In this document: positions 8,764 to 18,800 of the stretch, in pieces
How the letters are laid out: every line of letters begins with the position of its first letter
Numbering within the stretch: the first letter of the stretch is position 1
NCBI GenBank assembly: GCA_029719485.1
Contig: CP120722.1
Location: 4,154,001 to 4,218,000 of the forward strand
DNA: 64,000 bases
Reading direction: 5' to 3'
DNA from: Kiritimatiellota bacterium B12222
Lineage (GTDB): Bacteria > Verrucomicrobiota > Kiritimatiellia > SS1-B-03-39 > UBA6053
The notes under the pieces: generated by a model
The model's database searches: none
Told to the model about the DNA's origin: nothing
Seen by the model: only the letters and a program-made list of their open reading frames with translations
Program-made: the position numbers and the translations under genes

Positions 8764-9032
8764 GTTTTTATAGATCCTTATTTTCTCAAAACAGGATCCC
8801 GCACCTTTTCATCCCCCGGCCGGAGCCCTCCTCTCCAACTTTTAAGAATGCGGGTTCTTTTTTTGACTTTACATGCGGATGTTCATAGGTAGATCTTTAT
8901 CTTTAAAGAATAAAGATATAGTAGATAAACGACTGACAGATCCCACCCCCTGCAGCTTCCCCTCGAGAACGTCTGCCCCATCATCCCCCATAAGAATTTC
9001 ACAGTTTAGATCCCCCCATTGAGAAAACAGAC
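8764..9032 (+). other. Leader region of the GH-A-like/sulfatase operon
   Basis: No gene is visible in this non-coding stretch between the array terminator and the ATG at 9033. It contains one copy of the CTTTAAAG element (8901-8908) and otherwise nothing I can name. Confidence 0.6.
8901..8908 (+). promoter_or_regulatory. CTTTAAAG palindromic element, copy 1
   Basis: CTTTAAAG lies inside a longer near-palindrome reading ATCTTTAT-CTTTAAAG-AATAAAGAT, 124 bp upstream of the ATG at 9033. It is the most extended of the seven exact intergenic copies and a candidate operator or promoter element for the polysaccharide regulon. Confidence 0.55.
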
Positions 9033-12000
9033 ATGAAAAAAAAGAGACCTCATTTACAGGCAGTTATTGCGAGTGTACTGCTGTGTAGCCCGATAACTTT
9101 GGCACAAGCCCCCAACAAAGACATCCAGATCCAACCTTACCTGGAAAGCTTCGAAAATACCCAAGGCTTGAATAACTGGGAAATCCTCGGACAGGTGCAC
9201 ACACAAACAGGCGATGCCATGAAAGGTCACAGCTCCCTCCGCCTCTCCCGCAGTCTCCAAGATATCAACGAACCGGCCTCAGCCTTTTCCCCACCTTTTA
9301 CCGCCACTCCCGGGGTATGGACCCTCTCCGGGGCCTCCCGTGCAAAAATTCACTCTCCAGACAACTCCTATCACGGAGCCGTTCATGTGAGCTGGATGGA
9401 TGAAAACGATACCCTCTTGGAACGACAAAGCATTGGAGAAACCTACAACCAATCCCATTGGCGCACCTTTAGCAAACAGCTTCGCGCCCCACAAAACACC
9501 GCAAAAGGTCGCTGGGAATTTGAGCTACGAAAAACCTACGGATGGGTTGAGGTGGACGATCTCAAAGCCGTACGCAATGCCAAACAACCCAAAGAAGTGA
9601 ACGTGGAGCGCGTGGTCATTAGCGCAGACGCCACCGGCACCCTCTTCCTGCCCGAACAGCCTGTGATTTTGCATACCCAAGTGTACAGTCAGAAGGCCCT
9701 CACCGATAACGCCCGACGCGTCAGCTATGCCATTACCGACTACTGGGGCGCTGAATATCTCAGCGGGGAGCTTACGCTAGAGCAGGGCTCCAAGCAGGAT
9801 GGCGGGTTCACCTACCAAGCCTCTCTGGATGCCTCCGCAGCCCCACTTCCCTTAAATAAGTACTTTGCCATCACCATGATCGTCGATCCCGATGGCGAAG
9901 CCGTTCAAGGCTTCCGCTCCTTTGCCCGACTTCCCGAAGCCCCATCGCATCAATACGCACACGAACAGATCCCCTTTTCTCTGCGCAACTGGGATCCCCG
10001 CGTGGCCAACTATGTCGACATCGCTTCCCGCATGGGATTCCGTACCGTCAACTCCTGGGGCGATTACAGCCCCGAGAAACCTGAAGTGGCCGACATTTAT
10101 CGCGCTGATGAATTCATCAAATATGACATGAAAGCAGAAGTCGGTGTGCGCGGAGTGAATCGCGTCGAGCGAGGAAATCTCGAATACATGGAGACTCTTC
10201 AAGAGGCCACCGTGAACTTGGTCAATCAACTCGGCGACTTGGCCGCCTACTATTGCCTGGGCAATGAACCCCACGGCGGTCCCGAAGAAATCAAACGAAA
10301 TGTTCAGGCATACAAGGTGGCCTATGAGGCCATCAAAGCCACCAACCCTGAGGCTTTCGTGGTCAGCACCTCTCACGGTCCTGACGAAAATTATTTCAAG
10401 GCAGGCTACCATCAGTACTGCGACGCCTACGATTTCCACATCTACGAATCTTACCAGGGCATTCCCTCCCGCATTGAAAAATTTAATGCATTGGGAGAGC
10501 AATACGGCGCCGTAAAACCCGTTTTTTGCACCGAGATGGGCGTAAATAGTCAAGGCATGACCCGTCATTTCGTCGGCGTGGAAATGATTAAAAAATTCAC
10601 GACCTTTTTCGCCTATGGCGGCGCGCACGTCTCTTGGTTTACCATCATGTATCCCGATCCCACAGGGCGGATTTATGGTAGTTCGACGGAAGCACACAAT
10701 ATGTTTGACGCCCGTTACGGATTCTACAGTCCGAAATTCGACGCCGTAGTACACTACCATTTCCTCAATGCGTATTTGGATAAAAAGGCCGTCGACAAAA
10801 CCCTGTCAGCCACCGGCACCGGCCAATATCTGTTTGCAAATGAGCAGGGAAACTGCCTGCAAGTCATTTGGAATGATGAGCAAAGCGAATCGGTGTGGAT
10901 CCCCCTCCCCACCGACAGCACGGTGCGCATGATCCGCATCGATGGCCAAGACAGCACCTTGCAGGCGGCCCATGGCGGCATTACCCTGAATGTAGGGAAC
11001 GAACCCATCCTTTTGCTCTACGATCAACAGCACCCCACCCTCCGTCCAGCTGAAGCCGGGCGGATACGGATAACCTCCGACATTCATCCATTGGTCCGTG
11101 GCGAAGAAATCGTGATCGAGGTCGCCGGTAAAAACCTCGCCCAAATGCCCCTACGCCTGCAAATGCCTCCACGCTGGACCAGCACTCAGGAAACCCTATC
11201 AGATCAATCGGTTCAACTACACATTACAGCCCCACGCGACACCCTCGCCCGCGAAGGTCGCATTTTGATCCAACAGACCTCCAACGACGGCATGCAAATC
11301 GGCGAATTAGCCTTAGCCATTCCCATGAAAGGCCGCATCGCCACCCGTTTAGTTCCCTCCCTTGATCTTGCCACCGGCACCCCCGTAGTGGAAGTAAACA
11401 TTGCGAACAATGGCGACAAAGCTCAGGTATTGAAATGGGCCTTTGACTTGTCTGCGCAATTCACCATTGCCAATGGTGAATATAGAATGACCCAACCTCA
11501 ACCGCCCACAGCCTACTTCGCGGAGGCCTCCTCAGGGGAAGTGTTGATTGAAGCCGGCAAGGATGCAACCATTCGCGTGCCCATCACCGACGCAAATCCA
11601 TACACCTTGTATCAAGTTGAATCCAGCATAACTACCCCCACAGGCACCGTAATCCAAAATGAACGTTTGATGGGAGGATTCGCAGGGGTTCCCAAAATCG
11701 ATTCCGCCATCCTCGTCGACGGCACGCTCGATGAAGCCGCGTGGAAGGATGCATGGGTCGTCGACATTCAATTGGCAGAACAGCGATACGTCATTCCCCG
11801 CTTGGTCAAAACCATCGCCCCCTGGGGTGGACCCGATGACCTCTCAGGCCATCTACGCATGCTGTGGGACGACCGCTATTTCTATGTTTCCGTTGAAGTG
11901 AAAGATAATGTCTTCGCTGGCGATAAAGCAAAGAATCAACTCTGGGCCCAAGACGGTTTACAGTTCATGTTTGATCCCAGTCGTATCAGCGATCAGAAGC

Positions 12001-12341
12001 CCGGGGCCTACGACTACTCGATGGGAATCGGTAAAGACGGACCCGGCGTGTGGCGGAGTTGGTCGGCATCCTCTTCTGTCCCCGCCGGCAATGCAGAGGA
12101 TATTCTCTTTGCCGCCAACCGCCTGGATGAGAGCACAGGTAACATTATCTACGAAGTTGCATTTCCCTGGGCCTCACTCGCCCCCTTCACCCCGGAGGTC
12201 GGTGCCAATCTCGGCATGGCGCTCATTCTCAATGAAGACGACGGCAATGGTCGTTTTGGATTCTTGAGCTGGTTCGGCGGTGTTCACTCAAAAGAGTTGG
12301 ATTTGCTCGGAGACTTAATCCTCATAGGAGATCAACAATGA
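9033..12341 (+). CDS. Secreted putative clan GH-A glycoside hydrolase with C-terminal CBM9-like domain
   Basis: A 1102-residue exported protein with signal peptide MKKKRPHLQAVIASVLLCSP (cleavage near AQA). Residues about 30-180 form a jelly-roll-like carbohydrate-binding region. A TIM-barrel-like catalytic domain follows (about 310-600): N411-E412-P413 in YCLGNEPHGG is the expected acid/base, and E501 in KPVFCTEMGVNSQG the expected nucleophile, the arrangement of clan GH-A. Residues about 890-1100 look like a family 9 carbohydrate-binding (CBM9-like) domain (ILVDGTLDEAAWKDA, then LWDDRYFYVSVEVKDN). I cannot assign a GH family number. It is a shorter paralog of the 1469-residue protein at 42872-47281, without that protein's extra N-terminal modules. 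It heads an operon, overlapping the sulfatase by 4 bp (ATGA). Confidence 0.82.
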   Translation: MKKKRPHLQAVIASVLLCSPITLAQAPNKDIQIQPYLESFENTQGLNNWEILGQVHTQTGDAMKGHSSLRLSRSLQDINEPASAFSPPFTATPGVWTLSGASRAKIHSPDNSYHGAVHVSWMDENDTLLERQSIGETYNQSHWRTFSKQLRAPQNTAKGRWEFELRKTYGWVEVDDLKAVRNAKQPKEVNVERVVISADATGTLFLPEQPVILHTQVYSQKALTDNARRVSYAITDYWGAEYLSGELTLEQGSKQDGGFTYQASLDASAAPLPLNKYFAITMIVDPDGEAVQGFRSFARLPEAPSHQYAHEQIPFSLRNWDPRVANYVDIASRMGFRTVNSWGDYSPEKPEVADIYRADEFIKYDMKAEVGVRGVNRVERGNLEYMETLQEATVNLVNQLGDLAAYYCLGNEPHGGPEEIKRNVQAYKVAYEAIKATNPEAFVVSTSHGPDENYFKAGYHQYCDAYDFHIYESYQGIPSRIEKFNALGEQYGAVKPVFCTEMGVNSQGMTRHFVGVEMIKKFTTFFAYGGAHVSWFTIMYPDPTGRIYGSSTEAHNMFDARYGFYSPKFDAVVHYHFLNAYLDKKAVDKTLSATGTGQYLFANEQGNCLQVIWNDEQSESVWIPLPTDSTVRMIRIDGQDSTLQAAHGGITLNVGNEPILLLYDQQHPTLRPAEAGRIRITSDIHPLVRGEEIVIEVAGKNLAQMPLRLQMPPRWTSTQETLSDQSVQLHITAPRDTLAREGRILIQQTSNDGMQIGELALAIPMKGRIATRLVPSLDLATGTPVVEVNIANNGDKAQVLKWAFDLSAQFTIANGEYRMTQPQPPTAYFAEASSGEVLIEAGKDATIRVPITDANPYTLYQVESSITTPTGTVIQNERLMGGFAGVPKIDSAILVDGTLDEAAWKDAWVVDIQLAEQRYVIPRLVKTIAPWGGPDDLSGHLRMLWDDRYFYVSVEVKDNVFAGDKAKNQLWAQDGLQFMFDPSRISDQKPGAYDYSMGIGKDGPGVWRSWSASSSVPAGNAEDILFAANRLDESTGNIIYEVAFPWASLAPFTPEVGANLGMALILNEDDGNGRFGFLSWFGGVHSKELDLLGDLILIGDQQ

Positions 12342-13837
12342 AAAAACCCAATGTGCTGTTCCTCTTTAGTGATCAACACAAAGCGTCCGTCGTTGGATAT
12401 GAAAATCATCCCGATGTGCGCACCCCCCACTTGGACAAACTTGCAAAAGAAGGCACCCAATTTTCCAGGGCCTATAGTCAGGACGCCGTGTGCGTCCCTT
12501 CGCGTTGCTCGATGATGACGGGATTGTATCCGCGTACTCTTGGATGTCTCAACAATGGTGACCGTACCGAGGCCATGAAAAAAGCCCTCTCCCTCCCCAG
12601 CGCCTTGCAAGCCAATGGATACCACACGGCCGCCTTCGGCAAACGCCATACCTTTCTAGGCTGCGATGAAGGCTGGAGTGAAGTCGCAGGCCACCTTCCC
12701 GATGAATCGCCCGAGAACTACCTCACTTGGATTGAAGCCAAAGGACTGGGCGACGTGTTCGCGCGCGATTGGGCTGCAGAATGGGGACATTGCCCTCCCG
12801 GCAGTATTCGCGAAGGTCAAAAACGCCCCCCTTCACCTCTCTCAGCCCAAGTCAGTGAATTACCTCCTGATGCCACCATGGAAGCCTTCACCGCACAGCA
12901 TACCATCGCGTATCTGAAACAACGGTCAGAGGACGGCAAACCTTTCTTTTGCTGGGCCAATTTCATTCGTCCACATCAACCGTATACCCCTCCCGCGAAA
13001 TACATGAAACGCTTCGACAGCTCCAAATGGGGCCGGGGTGCAAATGCCAACGACGGCATCGCCAAACCGGAAAGCTTTGATGAAAACCCTGACCATCTGC
13101 CCCCCTCCTTACGCCGTCAACGTGAGGCCGTTGATGGCACCTGGTGCCTCCAACGTTGTCACGAAGAGGAACAACTGTTCCGTCATGCGCTGGCCTGTTA
13201 TTACGCCTGCGTGGAAGAAGTGGATCAGCTGATTGGAGAAATCATGTCCGCCCTGGAAGCCAGCGGTTTAGCTGAAAACACCATCGTCATTTACGGCTCG
13301 GATCATGGAGAATTCGTCGGCGCACACGGCATGATGGAAAAATGTGCCTGGGGACACAATGTCTACGAAGACAGTCTACGGGTACCCTTGATCATGCGCT
13401 GGCCTCAACACATTCGTGAAGGTGTTGTCTGCGACGGACTGGCGGAATTGGTGGATCTTTATCCCACCATATTGGATTTCTGTGGCGCGGAACAGCCCGC
13501 ATCTCCCTTTGCTCTGGCCGGACAGTCCCTCTGTCCCGTCCTGAAACACGGTGCAGCGATAAATCGATCCTTTACCGTTTCCGAAAATTGGTCCCAAGCC
13601 AGTATCGTGACGCCACAATGGAAGTTGGGGCACTGGCTCGACCCCAGCCCTTTCGCCGATCGAGACTACCGCGCTTTTGGTGACCAATTATTTGATCTTG
13701 AACATGACCCATATGAAATGCATAATCTTCTGAAGGAATCAGGGAATGAAGAGGTCGTCGCCGAATTGAAACAGACGCTGCATCAGTGGTTAGCAACCAT
13801 CCCGGATGGCTGTGAGCGAATCCTGCCACAACCCTAA
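12338..13837 (+). CDS. Sulfatase (alkaline phosphatase superfamily), no signal peptide
   Basis: A 499-residue type I sulfatase that hydrolyses sulfate esters, here presumably on a polysaccharide or oligosaccharide. It begins KKPNVLFLFSDQHKASVVGY with the metal-binding Asp, followed by C52-V-P-S-R56, the formylglycine motif C-x-P-S-R, in which Cys must be converted by a maturase not present here. The metal site continues in VIYGSDHGEFVGAHG. The N-terminus has no signal peptide, so the enzyme is predicted cytoplasmic. Its start overlaps the stop of the upstream hydrolase (ATGA), so the two are probably translationally coupled. It is a close paralog of the sulfatase at 41430-42872, sharing segments such as GYHTAAFGKRH (GYQTVSFGKRH there) and 'DVFARDWAAE'. 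Confidence 0.93.
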   Translation: MKKPNVLFLFSDQHKASVVGYENHPDVRTPHLDKLAKEGTQFSRAYSQDAVCVPSRCSMMTGLYPRTLGCLNNGDRTEAMKKALSLPSALQANGYHTAAFGKRHTFLGCDEGWSEVAGHLPDESPENYLTWIEAKGLGDVFARDWAAEWGHCPPGSIREGQKRPPSPLSAQVSELPPDATMEAFTAQHTIAYLKQRSEDGKPFFCWANFIRPHQPYTPPAKYMKRFDSSKWGRGANANDGIAKPESFDENPDHLPPSLRRQREAVDGTWCLQRCHEEEQLFRHALACYYACVEEVDQLIGEIMSALEASGLAENTIVIYGSDHGEFVGAHGMMEKCAWGHNVYEDSLRVPLIMRWPQHIREGVVCDGLAELVDLYPTILDFCGAEQPASPFALAGQSLCPVLKHGAAINRSFTVSENWSQASIVTPQWKLGHWLDPSPFADRDYRAFGDQLFDLEHDPYEMHNLLKESGNEEVVAELKQTLHQWLATIPDGCERILPQP

Positions 13838-13872
13838 CTCGACCTGGGTATGCAGAAAGAAACCAAAGCAAA

Positions 13873-14712
13873 ATGAACAACATCATCCCCCCTCAACAAA
13901 ACGCAGCTCCGCGCAGAGGTCGCCTCGCATTCACCTTGATTGAATTGCTGGTGGTCATCGCCATACTTGCGTTATTGGTCAGTCTACTTTTTCCATTGAC
14001 CGGAAAAATGCTCGATAAAGCACGTCAAACGCAATGCGCGAGCAATCAGCGTCAGGTGGGGGCGGGCATGATGGTTTACGCCATGGATCATGAAGGGCTT
14101 ATCCCCATTTCAGTCACCCAGTACGGAGGCCAAATTCACATGTGGCCACTGTTTTTATCAGGGAGTCAAAATAAATCAGGTAACCCCATTTACTTACCCA
14201 GCAAACTCTACAACGGCAATGTGTATCTACCCGCCGGTAAGACCTACGGATGTCCAGCCAACCCCACCTATGACTACGACCTCACCCACAATAAATACGG
14301 CTATAGCAATTACTCCTATGCCATGCATGCCTCACTGGAAGTGGATGATCATACCTACGGATTTAAAGTAAAATACCCCTCCCCCAGCGCAACCCGTCCT
14401 TTTGCCTCGTTCACCAATACCGGACTCGTGCCCAATGCCGCCCAGACCGTCATGGGCGGCGATTCAGCGACCTTACGGGATTGGGGAGATTCAGGTCCAG
14501 GCCGCATGATGTCCGGCTTTCATCCAAGACAAACCAGTCATTTATTTTGGAGCGGATTTCTCCACTTGGCCCACAACGGCAGAGCCAATTTGATGTTTTT
14601 TGACGGACACGTTCAATCAATGACTCCTCAACAGATGAACAAGACCATGAGTCATATCCGATATGTACTCGACGATGAGTTAAACATCATCGACATCGAA
14701 GCATCAAATTAA
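13873..14712 (+). CDS. Type II secretion-like pseudopilin with H-X9-DG C-terminus
   Basis: A 279-residue prepilin-like protein. A short basic leader (MNNIIPPQQNAAPRRGRLA) ends at the prepilin peptidase site A|FTLIELLVV, with Ala instead of the usual Gly at -1 and Glu at +5, followed by a hydrophobic helix. The C-terminus has HNGRANLMFFDGH, the H-X9-DG type motif abundant in Planctomycetes, Verrucomicrobia and Lentisphaerae. The protein is inserted in the inner membrane and may join a pseudopilus after processing. It lies 35 bp downstream of the sulfatase in the same orientation, so it is probably in the hydrolase/sulfatase operon. A paralog at 61806-62657 sits in the other large operon. The role of these family members is not established. 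Confidence 0.9.
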   Translation: MNNIIPPQQNAAPRRGRLAFTLIELLVVIAILALLVSLLFPLTGKMLDKARQTQCASNQRQVGAGMMVYAMDHEGLIPISVTQYGGQIHMWPLFLSGSQNKSGNPIYLPSKLYNGNVYLPAGKTYGCPANPTYDYDLTHNKYGYSNYSYAMHASLEVDDHTYGFKVKYPSPSATRPFASFTNTGLVPNAAQTVMGGDSATLRDWGDSGPGRMMSGFHPRQTSHLFWSGFLHLAHNGRANLMFFDGHVQSMTPQQMNKTMSHIRYVLDDELNIIDIEASN

Positions 14713-14722
14713 GCCCCTGCCC

Positions 14723-15394
14723 TCATCGAGCTGATTTTTGAATGCCTAACACCTCGATCCAATTGCTCGCCGTGGCAATACGATACCGATCATCGAATTG
14801 CCCCTCTGGATTTTCCTCACTGGGTACATGACGCCCTGGACTCATAATGGGGGCGGCCAAAAGAACACCTTGTTCAAATAAAGTGATGATCATATCTTGA
14901 TTCATCCCCGCAGTCGCCTCTACGCTGAGCACCAATTTCAGATCATCCGCTCCAAAAGTTTCTAGCGTCTGCAAAAGATTCCCCTCATCTAAAGAAAGCA
15001 AAGAAATCACACAATTTCGATCAGGATAGGCTTTTAAAATCTCCTGCAAACGTTCCGCAGGATAAAAGGGGATTTCATTCACAAGCTCCGCCTGCTCAGG
15101 TGGATAAGCGCTTACCTCCTGCCAAGATCCATCAGGATAGCTCTGCGCCAATACCTCGCGAAAGGCCTCATACCCGGAATTGTCGCGCTCCCCATACAAA
15201 AGCAATACCCGACTCTCGGAGGGTATCCATTCCATGGCACGCTCCGCATAAACTTCATTCACTCTCGGAATCCACGCACCGGGACCAGATGACCTTTCTC
15301 CTATCCACCAAACAAAAATGAGCATCAGCACCAGCCCCCCCGCAAGAACAAGTGACGCGCGAACCGGACGGGACAAAGGGAAGAAAGTAGACAT
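14723..15394 (-). CDS. Membrane-anchored protein of unknown function
   Basis: A 223-residue protein with a single N-terminal membrane segment (VRASLVLAGGLVLMLIFVWW) and a soluble, probably periplasmic, domain. I set the start at the ATG at 15392-15394; a GTG at 15448 would add 18 residues. The domain contains AERAMEWIPSESRVLLLYG, FYPAERLQEILKAYP and FGADDLKLVLSVEA. The partial protein at 63429-64000 has matching segments in the same order (AERLLPEMSSGDHLLLI, LSKSEFQEILARHP, GAPEAILILSA), so both belong to one unnamed family, and both lie next to a pseudopilin gene. The gene converges with the pseudopilin at 13873, and a CTTTAAAG element stands 87 bp upstream. Confidence 0.65.
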   Translation of the reverse strand: MSTFFPLSRPVRASLVLAGGLVLMLIFVWWIGERSSGPGAWIPRVNEVYAERAMEWIPSESRVLLLYGERDNSGYEAFREVLAQSYPDGSWQEVSAYPPEQAELVNEIPFYPAERLQEILKAYPDRNCVISLLSLDEGNLLQTLETFGADDLKLVLSVEATAGMNQDMIITLFEQGVLLAAPIMSPGRHVPSEENPEGQFDDRYRIATASNWIEVLGIQKSAR

Positions 15395-15480
15395 AAGTGG
15401 GAAAGGGTGATGAAAAATTCCTGGAGGAGCAGATCTCAATATATGCACAGAAATACTAGTGCATCAACAGATCTTAAACA

Positions 15481-15488
15481 CTTTAAAG
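15481..15488 (-). promoter_or_regulatory. CTTTAAAG element, copy 2
   Basis: The context reads AACA-CTTTAAAG-ATTAGAGA. It lies 87 bp upstream of the ATG of the leftward membrane protein gene (15394). Confidence 0.45.
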
Positions 15489-15808
15489 ATTAGAGATACC
15501 TAAACAAGAGTCAAGCTTAACCCTTGCTAAAGGCTTTCCCCTCAGAAAGCACAAGTATTCCCCTATGACCTCTTCTCCTCCTTTCCGCATCACCATCAAG
15601 AGACAAAACGGACTTCCCCCTCCGTTCACAGCAGGTATTCAATGAAATACTCAACCAACAACCCCTTGATATTAAACAATATAGAACCATAAACGCCATA
15701 CCGACTTCAAAACTTTTTATGAGCAAGAGAAGAAGTCACTCCCCATGTTTCACACTCATATGAAGAAATTTTGGCTTTACTTGTTCAGCACTGCTTATAT
15801 ATTCTTAT

Positions 15809-15816
15809 CTTTAAAG
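15809..15816 (+). promoter_or_regulatory. CTTTAAAG element, copy 3
   Basis: The context reads TTCTTAT-CTTTAAAG-AATACATA. It lies 66 bp upstream of the GH38 start at 15883. Confidence 0.5.
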
Positions 15817-15882
15817 AATACATAAAACAGAAGTGCCTCAACTTATCATGCGTTGGCCACTTTATAACTAAATTCACGCATC

Positions 15883-18800
15883 ATGACCCAGTATCCCGCG
15901 ATCACCGAAACCCGTCTTCATAAAGCCCTCCCCCGCCTACAAAAACGCTGTTATCACGATCCGCGTCCCGTCTCTTTATCTGCTTGGCAGGTTGACGGTG
16001 AACCCGTTCCGCTCGATCAAGCCCTTCAAGCGACCTACAGTCCTTTCGCCGTAGGCGATGCCTGGGGAAAACAATGGGACACCACCTGGATTCGGGTTAC
16101 CGGCACTCTCCCCACTGAGTGGAAAAGTGAAGTCACCATGCTTCGGGTGCGCCTGAATGCTACCGGTCGTGAAGGATTCACCGCAGAAGGCCTGGTATAT
16201 ATCAATGGAAAATTGGCCTGTGCCCTCAATGCCAACCGTGATGAAATTCCGGTAGGCAAGTATTGGGAACCCGGAGAGGATTTTGAACTATGGATCGAAG
16301 CTGCCGCCAACGTTGCCTCCTGCGACGGGGCAGCCATCCCCGCCTCGGACACGTTGTGGTACAAATTACATCAAGCGGAACTCGCCTGTGCCGACCGTGA
16401 AGCGCGTGCATTACTGCTCGACTATGAAGTCTGCTTAGAAGCGATGGTTGAATTGCCCACGGATGGGCCTCGTCGCGCAGAACTACGCAATGCCTTAAAC
16501 AACAGTCTCAACATTATAGAGATGACCGATGACACCGCGGCCGCCCGGGCAGCACTGGTCTCCGTCATGCAAAAGAAAAACGGCGACACCGTACACGCCC
16601 TCACCGCCATTGGTCACGCCCACATCGACACCGCATGGCTCTGGCCCCTGCGCGAAACCATTCGCAAATGCGCACGTACCTTTCTTGCCACCCTCAACTA
16701 CATGGATGAATATCCAGAGTATGTCTTCTGCTGTTCGCAGGCCCAACAATACGATTGGATGGAAGTCCACTACCCGGAAATCTTCGAACGCATTTGCGAA
16801 AAAGTCAAAACCGGACAGTGGGAACCCCTGGGCAGTATGTGGGTGGAAATGGACTGCAATTTGGCCGGAGGAGAATCCCTCATTCGACAACTGGTAAAAG
16901 GCAAAGCCTACTTCGAAGAAAAATTTGGCTACGAAACCCGGGATGCCTGGATTCCGGATGTATTCGGATACTCTGCGGCCCTCCCCCAAATTTTTAAAAA
17001 AGCCGGTATCGATTATTTCGTCACCCAGAAAATTTCCTGGAACCAAATCAATAAATTCCCTCACCAAACCTTTTATTGGGAAGGCATCGACGGCACCCAA
17101 ATCTTCTCTCATTTCCCTCCTGCGGATACCTATATCGGCAACATGTCGGCCAAAGAAATTGCCTTCAGCCAAAGTAACTTTCAAGGACATGGCACCTCCA
17201 ATCAGTCGCTTTATGCTTACGGGCATGGTGATGGCGGCGGGGGCCCCACCCCCGAAATGCTGGAACGCATGCGCCGTTTCGAAAACTTCGAAGGTATTCC
17301 TCCTGTCAAACCCGGGAAAGTACTTCCTTTCCTCGAAGAAACTGAAAAAACAGCTAAAAATCTTCCAACCTGGGTCGGAGAACTCTACCTCGAACTCCAT
17401 CGCGGAACCTACACCACCCAGGCACGCACCAAGTACAACAACCGCAGCTGCGAGTTCCTGCTCCGGGATACCGAATTTATGGACGTCATCGCATCCACAC
17501 TGGATCCCGATCGCGAGGAAACCGCGGCCGACCCGGAACACGCCGTTTACGACGTCACCCCCGCAGGCGCAACCCGATATGCCGACGCCCTTGACCGCGC
17601 CTGGAAACTCCTGCTGTTAAATCAATTCCACGACATCATTCCCGGCTCATCCATCACTTGGGTCTACGAGGATGCTGAACGGGATTATGCGAACATCCGC
17701 GAATTGTGCGACTCGGTACTCACCCCATGCCTGGATACGCTCGATACGAGAATCAATACTCAAGACATGACCCACCCTTTCCGCATTCTGAATACCCTCG
17801 GATTTGCGCGTGAAGAAATCGTCAACTTACCCGGACAAGGTCTTCAACGCATACAAGTGCCCGCATGCGGATATACCGTGGTGGACGCACAGACCGAGAC
17901 CGTGGCATCAGCCATCAAGGTTGAGGAACTTTCAGAGGGAGGCCTTCGCATCGTCAACGCACCATTGACCATCAGCTTCGATCGGGATGGACGCCTGACC
18001 GGACTCTGGGATGAAGCCGAACAACGGGAACTCATGCTCGAGGACCAACCCGGCAACCAATTCCTGCTTCATTCCGATATCCCCAATGCTTGGGATGCCT
18101 GGGATATCGATATTTTCCACCGCGAAGTTCAACAGGAAATCACCGACAGTGAAGGCCTCAGCATCGTAGAGCACTCAGCACTCCAAGTGCGCCTTCGCAT
18201 TTCCCGCGCCTTCGGTGACTCGCAGTTAAGCCAAGAGATCGTGATCACGGCAGGATCAAAACGTATTGATTTCGAAACCGAAATCGATTGGCAGGAAGAC
18301 CACAAATTGCTCAAAGTAGCTTTCCCTGTAGATATCCTTTCCCCCAAAGCCACCTACGAAATTCAGTATGGTCATGTAGAACGGCCCACCCATTTCAACA
18401 CCAGTTGGGATGAGGCACGTTTCGAAGTTTGCGCACACAAATGGGCGGATCTTTCAGATAACGGCTACGGTGTGGCCCTGCTCAATGACTGCAAATATGG
18501 CTATGACATTCATGGCAATATCATGCATTTGAGTTTACTGAAATCCTCCACCAATCCCGATCCCACTGCAGATCGTGGCACCCAACGCTTCACCTACGCC
18601 TTGTTCCCTCATGCGGATGATTGCCGCAAAGGTGGCGTAATCGAAGAGGCCTACCAACTCAACGTTCCCCTGCGTATCAACGCTTTGCCGGTGCAAGCCG
18701 GAACCTTACCTGCGACCCGGTCCTGGTTCCAGGTAAACCGCGATGGCGTGTTAATCGAATCAGTCAAACCGGCCGAAGATGGGAACGGCATTGTCCTGCG

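Larger units (their letters stand above)
15395..15882. other. Divergent intergenic region with two CTTTAAAG elements
   Basis: There is no convincing gene in these 488 bp between divergently transcribed genes; a 69-codon frame at 15517-15726 (minus) has no coding character. Two copies of the CTTTAAAG element lie here, one near each gene (15481-15488 and 15809-15816), which fits one promoter for each direction. A small stem GCTTTC/GAAAGC is at 15533-15550. Confidence 0.7.

Noticed and set aside
8138-8764. Arg-rich open frame of 208 codons across the tRNA-tail array (plus strand), and a 246-codon frame opposite
   Set aside because: Both follow from a repeat period divisible by three; no ribosome binding site is present and the minus frame extends through the tRNA gene. 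Kept only as a low-interest finding.
7972-9032. Integrated element at the tRNA-Pro gene
   Set aside because: The repeated tRNA tail resembles attachment sites, but there is no integrase or phage gene and the units are uniform 135-bp tandem copies, so an integration footprint is unlikely.
15517-15726. 69-codon frame (minus) in the intergenic region before GH38
   Set aside because: No ribosome binding site, no signal peptide or recognisable motif, and low-complexity basic composition; not called as a gene.
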